This document shows positions 7,956 through 16,351 of a stretch of 64,000 nucleotides of DNA, piece by piece (position 1 is the stretch's first letter; each line of letters opens with the position of its first letter). Source of the stretch: Pararhodobacter sp. SW119. GTDB taxonomy: Bacteria; Pseudomonadota; Alphaproteobacteria; Rhodobacterales; Rhodobacteraceae. The position numbers were made by a program, and so were the translations under genes. The stretch lies in contig NZ_JADDJF010000009.1 in NCBI RefSeq assembly GCF_017811755.1, positions 1 through 64,000 of the forward strand. The letters run 5' to 3'. Under the pieces are notes generated by a model. That model was not told the DNA's origin. It worked only from the letters and a program-made list of their open reading frames with translations, and did not search any database.

Positions 7956-8957
7956 ATGACCATCACCATCGGTATCAACGGATTCGGGCGGATTGGGCGC
8001 TGCACGCTGGCGCACATTGCCGAAAGCGCGCGCAACGATGTCGAGGTGGTGGCGATCAACGCTACCGGCCCGATCGAGACGAATGCGCATCTGCTGAAAT
8101 ACGACAGTGTCCACGGCCGTTTTCCCGGCCAGATCCGAGTCGAGGGCGACCGGCTGGACCTGGGCCGCGGGCCGATCAAGGTGTTTTCGACCTACGACCC
8201 GACAGAGCTGGACTGGCAGGGTATCGACGTCGTGCTGGAATGCACCGGCCAGTTCAATGATCGCGCCAAGGCTGCGGTGCACCTGGACCGTGGCGCGAAG
8301 CGGGTGCTGGTCTCGGCGCCGGCGAAGAACGCGGACAAGACCGTGGTGTTCGGCGTCAATCACCGCCAGCTTCTGCCCGAACATCTGGTGGTTTCGAACG
8401 GGTCCTGCACGACGAACTGTCTGGCGCCGCTGGTCAAGGTGCTGCACGAGGCGTTCGGAATCGAGTCGGGCATCATGACCACGATCCACAGCTACACCGG
8501 AGATCAGCCGACGCTGGACCGCCGGCACAAGGATCTTTATCGCGCGCGCGCCGCGGCGATGGCGATGATCCCCACTTCGACCGGCGCGGCGAAGGCGTTG
8601 GGAGAAGTGCTGCCGGAGATGGCCGGGCGGTTGGACGGCACCGCGATGCGCGTGCCGACCCCGAACGTGTCCGCCGTCGACCTGACCTTTGTCGCGTCGA
8701 AGGACGTGACCGTGGCGGACGTGAACGAGGCGGTGCGGGCGGCGGCCGCGGGGTCGATGGGCGCGGTGCTGGCCTACGATCCGGAGCCCAAGGTCTCGAT
8801 CGATTTCAACCACACGACGCACAGTTCGATCTTTGCGCCGGATCAGACAAAGGTCGTCGGCAAGCGGACGGTGCGGGTACTGGCGTGGTATGACAACGAA
8901 TGGGGCTTTTCCTGCCGCATGGCCGACGTCGCCGCGCTGATGGGTCGGCTGGACTGA
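7956..8957 (+). CDS. gap: Type I glyceraldehyde-3-phosphate dehydrogenase
   Basis: This 333-residue enzyme interconverts glyceraldehyde-3-phosphate and 1,3-bisphosphoglycerate. The Rossmann motif GINGFGRIGR opens the protein, and the catalytic SCTTNC holds C151, with H178 in TTIHSY. At the adenosine-ribose position the sequence reads INATG (A36) where NAD-specific enzymes carry INDL or IND. Loss of that aspartate is seen in GapB-type or dual-cofactor enzymes, so NADP use or a gluconeogenic or anabolic role is possible. It is a single-gene unit with paired LacI-type operators upstream and a palindromic terminator downstream. The window's gpmI acts two steps further down the same pathway. Confidence 0.93.
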   Translation: MTITIGINGFGRIGRCTLAHIAESARNDVEVVAINATGPIETNAHLLKYDSVHGRFPGQIRVEGDRLDLGRGPIKVFSTYDPTELDWQGIDVVLECTGQFNDRAKAAVHLDRGAKRVLVSAPAKNADKTVVFGVNHRQLLPEHLVVSNGSCTTNCLAPLVKVLHEAFGIESGIMTTIHSYTGDQPTLDRRHKDLYRARAAAMAMIPTSTGAAKALGEVLPEMAGRLDGTAMRVPTPNVSAVDLTFVASKDVTVADVNEAVRAAAAGSMGAVLAYDPEPKVSIDFNHTTHSSIFAPDQTKVVGKRTVRVLAWYDNEWGFSCRMADVAALMGRLD

Positions 8958-8963
8958 GGCTAC

Positions 8964-8978
8964 AGCGCCCCGGGCGCT
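8964..8978 (+). terminator. Short GC hairpin after gap
   Basis: AGCGCCCCGGGCGCT forms a six to seven base-pair stem with a minimal loop, seven bases after the gap stop codon. There is no T-tract, so it may only stabilise the 3' end or assist the palindrome that follows at 9006-9027. Confidence 0.4.
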
Positions 8979-9005
8979 GACACGGGTGAAACGATAGAAA
9001 CGGGC

Positions 9006-9027
9006 AAGGGTCCAAGCTTGGACCTTT
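9006..9027 (+). terminator. Palindromic terminator candidate after gap
   Basis: A 22-bp inverted repeat centred on AAGCTT (core GGTCCAAGCTTGGACC, perfect over 16 bp, extended by one G-U and two A-T pairs) lies 49 bp after the gap stop. Its right arm ends in TTT. It is the most likely transcription end for gap, although the loop is tight and the T-run is short. Confidence 0.45.
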
Positions 9028-9372
9028 CGTCAAGCCATTGAAGTTATATGGCATATTTTCCGCCGTTAACCTCATTGAAATCTCTGGAAATCAGTTCGCG
9101 AGTCCCCCTGAAAAGCCAGCGGGCCGGTGCTGATCGAACCGTTCTTGCTGCATCCTTGCCGCCGGGTTGAGTGCGCTCCCAAGCCCCCGCCTAAGGGCAT
9201 TCTGCCGGTCCCTGCCCAAGGCGGAGGTCGCGCAGTCCACGGACGGCTGCGCAGCAGAATGCAATCCACTTTCAGCGCGCCCTGCCCGGTTGACCCGTGA
9301 CCGCGCTGGTTGCAGGATGTCGGCGTGGATCGCGCCGGGCGACCGGGCGCCGTACCACGCAAGGAGGGACGC

Positions 9373-9855
9373 ATGCCGATCGAGAAGCGCAGGATCTGGG
9401 CCCTGGTGATGAATTCGACCCATGCGCGGATCGTTCGAAGCCTGGGTTGGCGACCCGGCGACGACGACGAGAACGGACCCCCGGCCGAGATCGACCGCCA
9501 GATCGAGGCCAAGCAGCTGCGCGACGTGATGGCGGACCGGCCGGGCCGCAGCTTCGCCTCGGTCGGATCGCGGCGCTCGGCGATGGAATACGGCTCGGAC
9601 CCGCTGGCCGAGGAAACCCGTGGTCTGATCCGCGAGGTGATCGAACTGCTGGAAAAAGGCCACCGCAAGGGCGCCTTCCGCGAACTGGCGGTCTATGCCG
9701 AGCCACAGGTTCTGGGCGAGTTGCGCAAGATGCTGCCCAAGACCCTTCAGGATAGCGTGGTAAGGGAGGCGACGGCGAATTACGCAAATCTCGCGCCGCA
9801 GGATCTGGCTGCGAAGATTTCAGCCGACCTGAAACTTGCGCCTGCCGGGCGCTGA
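9373..9855 (+). CDS. Host_attach (PF10116-like) protein
   Basis: A 160-residue soluble protein that opens with RRIWALVMNSTHARIVR and contains the SFASVGSRRSAMEYGSDP block typical of the family annotated as host attachment protein (first linked to Agrobacterium attachment). Its biochemical role is not established. The later part (LPKTLQDSVVREATANYANL) resembles release-factor-like or baeRF-type folds. The ATG at 9373 is chosen over the 9310 frame because AAGGAGG lies five bases upstream. It stands alone between gap and the antiporter gene. Confidence 0.72.
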   Translation: MPIEKRRIWALVMNSTHARIVRSLGWRPGDDDENGPPAEIDRQIEAKQLRDVMADRPGRSFASVGSRRSAMEYGSDPLAEETRGLIREVIELLEKGHRKGAFRELAVYAEPQVLGELRKMLPKTLQDSVVREATANYANLAPQDLAAKISADLKLAPAGR

Positions 9856-9966
9856 CCGGGCGCGCAAAGGCGCCAGTATTTCGCCGGCGTCACGAAAATT
9901 GAAACCGCACCCCTTTGCCCCCCGGGTTCGGCAAGCTATTGATTAAAGACCAACACCCGGACGCGC

Positions 9967-12474
9967 ATGGAACTTTTTGTCATTGTCGCCATCATTGCGG
10001 CCCTTTTCGCCGTGATCGGACTTGCAGAGCCGGTCGCGGCTCGGCTGCGGTTGCCGGCGACCGTGATCCTTGCCGTCCTGGGCACGGGAATCGGCGGCAG
10101 CGCGGCGTTTTTCCTGCACACCGGCTTTACCGACGCCTTCGACCCGGTCGCCGAGGCGATCCTGGCGCTGCCGATCCGGTCCAACCTGTTTCTCTATGTC
10201 TTTCTGCCAACGCTGATCTTCCAGGTCGCGCTGACCCTGGATGTGCGGCGGATGATGGACGACTGGATGCCGATCCTGGTTCTATCGGTCCTGGCGGTCG
10301 GGGTAGCCACGGTTGTCGTGGGCTACGCGCTTTTTGCGGTGGCCGGCCTGTCGCTGATGGTCTGCCTGATGGTCGGGGCGATCGTATCGACGACCGATCC
10401 CTCGGCGGTTGTCGGCATCTTCCGGTCGACCCCGGCGCCGCAACGGTTGGCGCGGATCGTCGAGGGCGAGAGCCTGCTCAACGATGCCGCAGCCATCGCG
10501 CTGTTTGGCCTGTTCTTTGCCTTCATCGCGATCGGTGTGCCGTCGCCAAGCCTGGGCGAGGCGCTGCTGGAGTTTCCCTGGCTGGTCGCGGGCGGTGTTT
10601 TTGTCGGCTGGGCGGCGGCGCGCCTGATGCTGCCGGCGCTGTCGCGCCTGGGTGCCCATCCGCTGGGCCAGGTGTCGCTTTCGGTCGCCCTGCCCTACCT
10701 GGTCTTCGTGCTGGCCGAAAACGGACTGGGCGTCTCGGGCGTGATCGCGGTGGTCGCGGCCGGGCTGACGCTGAACTTCCTGGGCCCGGGCCAGTTGTCG
10801 CCGCAGGCGGTGGAGAAGCTGCGCGATACCTGGGACTTGCTGGGCTACTGGGCCGGGGGGCTGATCTTCGTTCTGGCGGCGCTGCTGATCCCGCGGCTGC
10901 TGGCCGACCTGCGCCTGTTCGATCTGGTGCTGATCGGCGTGACGGTGCTGGCCGCGCTGGCGGCGCGGGCGCTGATCCTGTTCGGCCTGCTGCCGGTGCT
11001 GACCACGCTGCGCCTGTCGCCGCAGGTGGAGCCGCGCTACCGCGTCGCGATCCTCTGGGGCGGATTGCGCGGGGCGGTGACGCTGGCGCTGGCGCTGGCG
11101 GTGACCGAAAGCTTCCGCATCCCGCCCGACGTCAAGCGCCAGGTGGCGATCATCGCCACGGGCTTCACGCTGTTCACGCTGCTGGTGCAGGGCACGACGC
11201 TTCGGCTGATGATTGCCCGGCTGGGGCTGAACCGGCTTTCGCCCATCGACACGGCGCTGTCGGCGCAGGTGGTCGCGGTCGCGCTGCAGACGGTGCGCGA
11301 TACCGTATCCGAGGCGGCGCGCGACATGGGCCTGACGCGCGAGACCGTGCGCGACGAGGCCAAGCGCTATGCCGAACGGGTCGATGCCGCGGTCCATGCC
11401 GCCGAGGAGGCCGCCGGCATCCTGGACCGCGACCGCATCACGCTGGGCCTGGTCGCGCTGGCCGGGCGAGAGCGCGACCTGATCATCGATGACTTCCGCG
11501 AGCGCACGATCCCGGCGCGGCTGGCCAACCGGCTGCTGCTGGATACCGACCGCCTGATCGAGGCGACGCGCACGGGCGGCCGCCTGGCCTATCTGAACGA
11601 GGCGCGACGCCGGCTGCGGGCGGCGCGGGGGCAGCGGGTGGCCGAATTCCTGCACAACCGCTTGCGCCTGTCGGGCCCGCTGTCCAGCCAGACCGCCGAC
11701 CGGTTCGAGCGGCTGGTGGCGGTGTCGCTGATCCTCAAGCAGTTGCACGGCTTCATCGACACCCGTATCCGCCGCATCCACGGCAAGCGCGTCGCCGACC
11801 TGCTGCACGATCTGCTGGAGCGGCGCGCGGAAGAGACCGAGCAGGCGCTGGAAGGGCTGCGCCTGCAGTTTCCCGGCTATGCCGAGCAACTGGAACGCCG
11901 GCTGATCCGGCAGATCGTGCTGGCGCAGGAAGAGCGCGAATACGCCGCGCTGGTCGAGGACGGCCTGATCGGCCCCGAGCTGTGGCAGGCGCTGCTGGTG
12001 CGCATCCAGAAGCGCCGCGACGCGCTGGAGGTCCGCCCGCCGCTGGATCTGGCCGTGCAGAAGTCCGAACTGGTGCGCCAGTTCCCGCTTTTCGCCGACA
12101 TGGACGAGGCGCAGCGCCGGCGGCTGGCACGCCGTCTGCGCACTGTCTATGCCGCGCCGGGCGACCGGCTTCTCAAACGCGGCGAAAATCCGCGCCGGGT
12201 GTGGTTCATCGCCTCCGGCGCGGTCGAGGTGGAACGCGGCACCCAGATCGTGCGGCTGGGCCGCGGCGAGATGTTCGGTCACCTGGCGCTGTTGCGGCGC
12301 AGCGCGCGCCGCGGCCAGATCACCGCCATCACGCATTGCACGCTGCTGGCGCTGGACGAGGCGCAGTTCCTGTCGCTGCTGGGCCGCAACAAGGCGCTGC
12401 GCGCGGCGGTGCTGGCGAGTGCCGAAAAGCGCGGCGTGACCCTGGACCTCACGGGGCTGACCGAGGCCGCCTGA
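9967..12474 (+). CDS. CPA1-type Na+(K+)/H+ antiporter with C-terminal cyclic-nucleotide-binding domain
   Basis: An 835-residue inner-membrane exchanger. The first 420 or so residues form the CPA1 membrane domain, with FLPTLIFQVALTLD, TTDPSAVV and EGESLLNDA; the ND pair in the last motif corresponds to the ion-binding site of NhaP/NHE proteins. A long, arginine-rich, predicted helical cytoplasmic region (about 430-680) follows. A cNMP-binding domain ends the protein (about 690-805: LFADMDEAQRRRL, PGDRLLKRGE, GEMFGHLALL). The RAA... tetrad of high-affinity cAMP binders is not evident, so the ligand is uncertain. It probably couples ion and pH homeostasis to a regulatory ligand. Single-gene unit. 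Confidence 0.85.
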   Translation: MELFVIVAIIAALFAVIGLAEPVAARLRLPATVILAVLGTGIGGSAAFFLHTGFTDAFDPVAEAILALPIRSNLFLYVFLPTLIFQVALTLDVRRMMDDWMPILVLSVLAVGVATVVVGYALFAVAGLSLMVCLMVGAIVSTTDPSAVVGIFRSTPAPQRLARIVEGESLLNDAAAIALFGLFFAFIAIGVPSPSLGEALLEFPWLVAGGVFVGWAAARLMLPALSRLGAHPLGQVSLSVALPYLVFVLAENGLGVSGVIAVVAAGLTLNFLGPGQLSPQAVEKLRDTWDLLGYWAGGLIFVLAALLIPRLLADLRLFDLVLIGVTVLAALAARALILFGLLPVLTTLRLSPQVEPRYRVAILWGGLRGAVTLALALAVTESFRIPPDVKRQVAIIATGFTLFTLLVQGTTLRLMIARLGLNRLSPIDTALSAQVVAVALQTVRDTVSEAARDMGLTRETVRDEAKRYAERVDAAVHAAEEAAGILDRDRITLGLVALAGRERDLIIDDFRERTIPARLANRLLLDTDRLIEATRTGGRLAYLNEARRRLRAARGQRVAEFLHNRLRLSGPLSSQTADRFERLVAVSLILKQLHGFIDTRIRRIHGKRVADLLHDLLERRAEETEQALEGLRLQFPGYAEQLERRLIRQIVLAQEEREYAALVEDGLIGPELWQALLVRIQKRRDALEVRPPLDLAVQKSELVRQFPLFADMDEAQRRRLARRLRTVYAAPGDRLLKRGENPRRVWFIASGAVEVERGTQIVRLGRGEMFGHLALLRRSARRGQITAITHCTLLALDEAQFLSLLGRNKALRAAVLASAEKRGVTLDLTGLTEAA

Positions 12475-12525
12475 GCGTACTGGAATGCGGGCAAGCGACG
12501 GACCGGGTAACGCTGCGCAGGCGCC

Positions 12526-13032
12526 CTAGCGCGGGTGAACCGGCCCGAAATTCTCGCGCATGCGGGTGTTGACGGCGGGCGTCACGAACTTGCTGACATC
12601 CCCGCCCAGCCGCGCAATCTCCTTCACCAGTTTCGAGGCGATGGCCTGGTGTCGCGCCTCGGCCATCAGGAAGACGGTCTCGATCCGGTCGTCGAGCGCG
12701 CGGTTCATGCCGACCATCTGGTATTCGTATTCGAAATCCGCCACGGCGCGCAGGCCGCGGATGATGATCTGGGCGCCGACATCGCGGGCGCAGTCGATCA
12801 GAAGGTTCTCGAACGGATGGGCGACGATCTCGGTCCCGAAGCGTTCGGACAGTTTCGCCGATTCCGCCTCGACCATCGACACGCGTTCGTCGAGCGAGAA
12901 AAGCGGCCCCTTGTCACGGTTGATCGCCACGCCGATCACCAGCCGGTCGACCAGCACGCAGGCGCGCTTGATGATGTCGATATGGCCCAGCGTGACCGGG
13001 TCGAAGGTTCCAGGATAAAGCCCGACGCGCAT
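12526..13032 (-). CDS. coaD: Phosphopantetheine adenylyltransferase
   Basis: A 168-residue nucleotidyltransferase that adenylylates 4'-phosphopantetheine, the penultimate step of coenzyme A synthesis. The YPGTFDPVTLGHIDI motif provides the T/HxGH active site, and RGLRAVADFEYE and the family length support the call. GGAGGG precedes the ATG at 13032; a longer frame to 13566 runs antisense-like through the CBS gene and is discarded. It follows the CBS gene on the same strand. CoaX, an earlier enzyme of the same pathway, is at 39472-40245. Confidence 0.93.
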   Translation of the reverse strand: MRVGLYPGTFDPVTLGHIDIIKRACVLVDRLVIGVAINRDKGPLFSLDERVSMVEAESAKLSERFGTEIVAHPFENLLIDCARDVGAQIIIRGLRAVADFEYEYQMVGMNRALDDRIETVFLMAEARHQAIASKLVKEIARLGGDVSKFVTPAVNTRMRENFGPVHPR

Positions 13033-13109
13033 ACCGCCCTCCCTGCCCCGCTGCATGCCGACCCTAGAAACAGGATTGGGCCGGGCGATGCAAGTCCGCC
13101 CGCGCGGCG

Positions 13110-13541
13110 TCAGTGCCCCATGATCATCCCGGTAAGCGCGTCCTTCTCGTACTCGAGTTCGGCCAGGCGGGCGGCGACCACGTCGCCGATGGAGATGAGA
13201 CCGATCATCGCGTCGTCCTCCATCACCGGCATGTGGCGAAAGCGCTTTTCGGTCATCGTGCGCAGCACCTTGTCGGCAAGATCGGTGGGCGCGCAGCCAT
13301 AGATCTGGCGGGTCATGATCCGCTCCACCGCGTCGCTCAGGCAATCGGTGCCGCGCTTGCCCAGTTCGCGCACGATGTCGCGTTCGGACAGGATGCCCGC
13401 GACCTTGGCGCCGTCGGGCGAGACGATGACCGCGCCGATCCGGCGCGCGGCCAGCAACTCGACCACGTCGCGCAGACTGGCGTCGGGCGCGATGGTGACC
13501 ACGCCGGCGGGCTTGTTCTTGAGAATCTGCGAAACGAGCAT
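13110..13541 (-). CDS. Tandem CBS-domain protein
   Basis: A 143-residue protein made of two CBS motifs: residues about 10-60 (SLRDVVELLAARRIGAVIV...GILSERDIVR) and about 75-130 (VERIMTRQI...LRTMTEKRFRHMPVM...GLISIGDVV). Stand-alone CBS pairs bind adenosine nucleotides and regulate partner enzymes or channels; no partner is fused here. The ATG at 13541 follows AGGAGG. The frame to 13625 adds a non-family basic stretch. It lies between lysR and coaD on the same strand. Confidence 0.88.
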   Translation of the reverse strand: MLVSQILKNKPAGVVTIAPDASLRDVVELLAARRIGAVIVSPDGAKVAGILSERDIVRELGKRGTDCLSDAVERIMTRQIYGCAPTDLADKVLRTMTEKRFRHMPVMEDDAMIGLISIGDVVAARLAELEYEKDALTGMIMGH

Positions 13542-13621
13542 GCGCGACCTCCTGCCAGGGGCACACCGGGACAGCGCGCCCTCAAATCGTCCTGCAAACG
13601 TCCGACAGGCACGCCGTTCTG

Positions 13622-14536
13622 TCAAGCTTTCAGCGCAGGTCCGTCACTTGCCGCCTCCAGCCGCGCGATTTCCGCTTTCAGGCCGGCGCTCAGGGCCGCC
13701 GCGAAACGGTTGAGGCGCACCACCGCCCGGTCGTCGGCGTGGCGCACCAGGTGAAAGGCGCGTGTCAGGCCGAAAGCGCCGGTCAGCACGCGGCGCACGC
13801 CCGGCGTCGCCGGCAGGGCAAAGTCATGAACGACCCCGACGCCCGCGCCGGCCCGGATCAGCTGCAACTGGACCGAGACGGAATTCGAGGCGAGCGCCGG
13901 GGCCTCCACCCCCAGGTCGGACAGATAGTCGAGTTCCCGGTCGAAGATCATGTCGGGGATATAGCCGATCACCCGATGCGCCGGCAGGTCGGACGGCGCG
14001 GCGAGCGGCGGCGCGCCGGCGAGGTAGCTGTCGGCGGCCGCCAGGTGCAGCCGGTAGTCGGAAATCTTCTGCACCAGCACGCGGCCCGATTCCGGCGGGC
14101 TGACGGCGATGACCATGTCGGCCTCGCGCCGGGTCAGGTTGAAGACGCGCGGCAGCGCGACGATCTGCACCTCGAGCCCCGGGTTCGCGGCGCAGATGGC
14201 GGCCACGACCTGGGGCAGCAGGTAGTTCGCGCAACCGTCGGGCGCGCCCACGCGGATCTGTCCCTGTATCCCCTCGCCCGGACCGGCCAGCGTGTCGCGG
14301 GCGCGCGCCATCTCGGCCTCGACCGACTGGGCATGCGCCAGAAGCCGCCCACCCTCGTCCGTCAACTGGTAGCCCTGGGGCGAGCGGGTGAAAAGGCGCG
14401 CGGCCAGCGCCGCCTCCAGGCGGGCGATTCTTCGGCCCACTGTCGCCGCGTCCAGTTTCAGCACGCGGCCCGCCGCGCTCAGGCTTTCGCCGCGCGCCAC
14501 GGCAAGGAAGATGCGCAGATCGTCCCAGTCGGCCAT
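13622..14536 (-). CDS. LysR-type transcriptional regulator divergent from mmsA
   Basis: A 304-residue LysR-family activator or repressor. The winged helix-turn-helix covers residues 3-60 (WDDLRIFLAVARGESLSAAG...AATVGRRIARLEAAL), followed by an effector-binding domain of periplasmic-protein fold. It is transcribed divergently from mmsA, and the shared 100-bp interval holds an 11-bp inverted repeat. It therefore very probably regulates mmsA and itself, with a valine, propionate or semialdehyde catabolite as a likely co-inducer (inference). The ATG at 14536 begins the family N-terminus; the frame to 14590 adds residues that overlap the operator. Confidence 0.88.
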   Translation of the reverse strand: MADWDDLRIFLAVARGESLSAAGRVLKLDAATVGRRIARLEAALAARLFTRSPQGYQLTDEGGRLLAHAQSVEAEMARARDTLAGPGEGIQGQIRVGAPDGCANYLLPQVVAAICAANPGLEVQIVALPRVFNLTRREADMVIAVSPPESGRVLVQKISDYRLHLAAADSYLAGAPPLAAPSDLPAHRVIGYIPDMIFDRELDYLSDLGVEAPALASNSVSVQLQLIRAGAGVGVVHDFALPATPGVRRVLTGAFGLTRAFHLVRHADDRAVVRLNRFAAALSAGLKAEIARLEAASDGPALKA

Positions 14537-14546
14537 CGCCCCACCT

Positions 14547-14603
14547 TTGCAGAATTGCAAGACGCCTTTTGGGAAACTGCCCCTGTTCATGCCAATTCTG
14601 CAA
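14547..14603. promoter_or_regulatory. Inverted repeat in the lysR-mmsA interval
   Basis: TTGCAGAATTG (14547-14557) is repeated in exact inverse as CAATTCTGCAA (14593-14603), with centres 46 bp apart. The left copy is part of a longer imperfect palindrome, TTGCAGAATTGCAA (14547-14560). The left arm lies 11 bp from the lysR start and the right arm 34 bp from the mmsA start. This is the geometry expected of LysR recognition and activation sites in a divergent promoter. Confidence 0.6.
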
Positions 14604-14636
14604 GGCTATTCTGTGGCAAACCCAGAGGAGGAAACC

Positions 14637-16136
14637 ATGCGAGAGATCGGACACTGGATCGACGGCAAGCGCGTCGCTGGCACATCGGGGCGTCATGCCG
14701 ATGTCTTCAACCCCGCGACGGGCGAGGTGCAGGCGCGCGTGGCGCTGGCCTCGAAGGACGAGATGGACGCCGCCGTCGCCGCGGCGGCGAAGGCCCAGAT
14801 GGCCTGGGGCGCGACCAACCCGCAGAAACGCGCCCGCGTGATGATGGCGCTGGTCGGGCTGATCAACCGCGACATGGACAAGCTGGCGGAAATGCTGTCG
14901 TCCGAGCACGGCAAGACCTTTCCCGACGCCAAGGGCGACATCCAGCGCGGGCTGGAGGTGATCGAGTTCTGCATCGGCGCGCCGCATCTGCTGAAGGGCG
15001 AATTCACCGACAGCGCCGGCCCCGGCATCGACATGTATTCGATGCGCCAGCCGCTGGGCGTGGTGGCGGGCATCACGCCGTTCAACTTCCCTGCCATGAT
15101 CCCGCTGTGGAAGATGGGCCCGGCGCTGGCCTGCGGCAACGCCTTCATCCTCAAGCCCAGCGAGCGTGACCCCTCGGTCCCGATCATGCTGGCGGAACTC
15201 TGTCAGGAGGCCGGCCTGCCCGATGGCATCCTGCAGGTAGTCAACGGCGACAAGGAGGCGGTGGACGCGATCCTGGACAACGAAACCGTTCAGGCGGTGG
15301 GCTTCGTCGGCTCCACCCCCATCGCGCAGTACATCTACAGCCGGGCCACGGCGAACGGCAAGCGCGCGCAATGCTTCGGCGGCGCCAAGAACCACATGAT
15401 CATCATGCCCGACGCCGACATGGACCAAGCCGCCGACGCGCTGGTCGGCGCCGGCTTTGGCGCGGCGGGCGAGCGCTGCATGGCGATCTCGGTCGCGGTG
15501 CCGGTGGGCGAGCAGGCCGCCGAGGCGCTGCGCGAACGGCTGGTGCCGAAGATCGAGAAGCTGAAGGTCGGCCCCTGGACCGCCGGCAACGATGTCGACT
15601 TCGGCCCGGTCGTGACCAAGGCCGCCAAGGAAAACATCCTGCGGCTGGTCGAATCCGGTGTCGAGCAGGGCGCCGAACTGGTCGTCGACGGGCGCGATTT
15701 CCGGATGCAGGGCTACGAGGACGGCTTCTTCGTCGGCGCGCATCTGTTCGACCGCGTCACGCCGGAGATGGACATCTACACGCAGGAAATCTTCGGCCCG
15801 GTCCTGTCGATGGTCCGCGCCGCCAGCTACGAGGAAGCGATCGGCCTGGCGATGGACCATGAATACGGCAACGGAACCGCGATCTACACCCGCGACGGGG
15901 ACGCGGCCCGCGACTTCGCCAGCCGGATCAACATCGGCATGGTCGGCGTGAACGTGCCGATCCCGGTGCCGCTGGCCTACCACACCTTCGGCGGCTGGAA
16001 GAAGTCGGGTTTCGGCGACCTGAACCAGCACGGGCCGGACGCCTTCCGCTTCTACACCCGCACCAAGACCGTCACCGCCCGCTGGCCGAGCGGGATCAAG
16101 GAAGGTGGCGAGTTCAACTTCAAGGCGATGGACTGA
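14637..16136 (+). CDS. mmsA: CoA-acylating methylmalonate-semialdehyde dehydrogenase
   Basis: A 499-residue aldehyde dehydrogenase that converts methylmalonate semialdehyde to propionyl-CoA, or malonate semialdehyde to acetyl-CoA, in valine and inositol breakdown. The nucleophile is C281 in GAAGERCMAIS. The usual ALDH general-base glutamate is replaced: the region reads GGAKNH, the mark of this CoA-dependent subfamily. The opening IGHWIDGKRVAG and the ending TVTARWPSG are typical. The ATG at 14637 follows GAGGAG at six bases. It is divergent from a lysR gene and ends before a GC hairpin. Confidence 0.92.
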   Translation: MREIGHWIDGKRVAGTSGRHADVFNPATGEVQARVALASKDEMDAAVAAAAKAQMAWGATNPQKRARVMMALVGLINRDMDKLAEMLSSEHGKTFPDAKGDIQRGLEVIEFCIGAPHLLKGEFTDSAGPGIDMYSMRQPLGVVAGITPFNFPAMIPLWKMGPALACGNAFILKPSERDPSVPIMLAELCQEAGLPDGILQVVNGDKEAVDAILDNETVQAVGFVGSTPIAQYIYSRATANGKRAQCFGGAKNHMIIMPDADMDQAADALVGAGFGAAGERCMAISVAVPVGEQAAEALRERLVPKIEKLKVGPWTAGNDVDFGPVVTKAAKENILRLVESGVEQGAELVVDGRDFRMQGYEDGFFVGAHLFDRVTPEMDIYTQEIFGPVLSMVRAASYEEAIGLAMDHEYGNGTAIYTRDGDAARDFASRINIGMVGVNVPIPVPLAYHTFGGWKKSGFGDLNQHGPDAFRFYTRTKTVTARWPSGIKEGGEFNFKAMD

Positions 16137-16146
16137 ACAGGCTGGC

Positions 16147-16169
16147 GGCCGCGGGGAGGTCCCGTGGCC
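16147..16169 (+). terminator. GC hairpin after mmsA
   Basis: GGCCGCGGG and CCCGTGGCC form a nine base-pair stem with one G-U pair and a GAGGT loop, ten bases after the mmsA stop. No T-run follows. It is the likely transcription end or 3' stabiliser of mmsA. Confidence 0.5.
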
Positions 16170-16190
16170 GGCACGCCCGATTGAGCAAAG

Positions 16191-16210
16191 TTTCCGTTAT
16201 TTGACGGAAA
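16191..16210. promoter_or_regulatory. TTTCCGT-N6-ACGGAAA inverted repeat upstream of rsfS
   Basis: A perfect seven-base inverted repeat with a TATTTG spacer lies about 140 bp before the rsfS start, in a locally AT-richer stretch. It could be an operator or a weak hairpin; no regulator is apparent. The surrounding 16171-16337 interval has no coding frame and should contain the promoter of the rsfS operon. Confidence 0.3.
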
Positions 16211-16351
16211 GGAATACGCTAATCCTTGCCGCACCCAATTGGTCATGATCAGACCAGGCGACTTCTGCATCCGCGACTGCCGCGGCCGATTGAGAATTGG
16301 TCCATGCGATGCTATATTTGATGAAAGTATGTCATCCAGGAGGACAGGAAA

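Larger units (their letters stand above)
8958..9372. other. Gene-free stretch between gap and the Host_attach gene
   Basis: No coding frame with family resemblance is seen. The first 70 bp hold two strong palindromes described separately as terminators. A further hairpin, GCGCAG...CTGCGC at 9230-9252, has an 11-nt loop and no associated feature. A good Shine-Dalgarno (AAGGAGG at 9361-9367) just before 9373 belongs to the next gene. Its promoter should lie in this interval but no clear -35/-10 pair was found. Confidence 0.5.

Noticed and set aside
9230-9252. Hairpin GCGCAG...CTGCGC as a terminator or attenuator
   Set aside because: It has an 11-nt loop and no T-run, and it is not next to a gene end; such stems arise by chance in GC-rich DNA.
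13033-13566. coaD frame extended to 13566
   Set aside because: The extension is the CBS gene read in another frame; GGAGGG supports the ATG at 13032.
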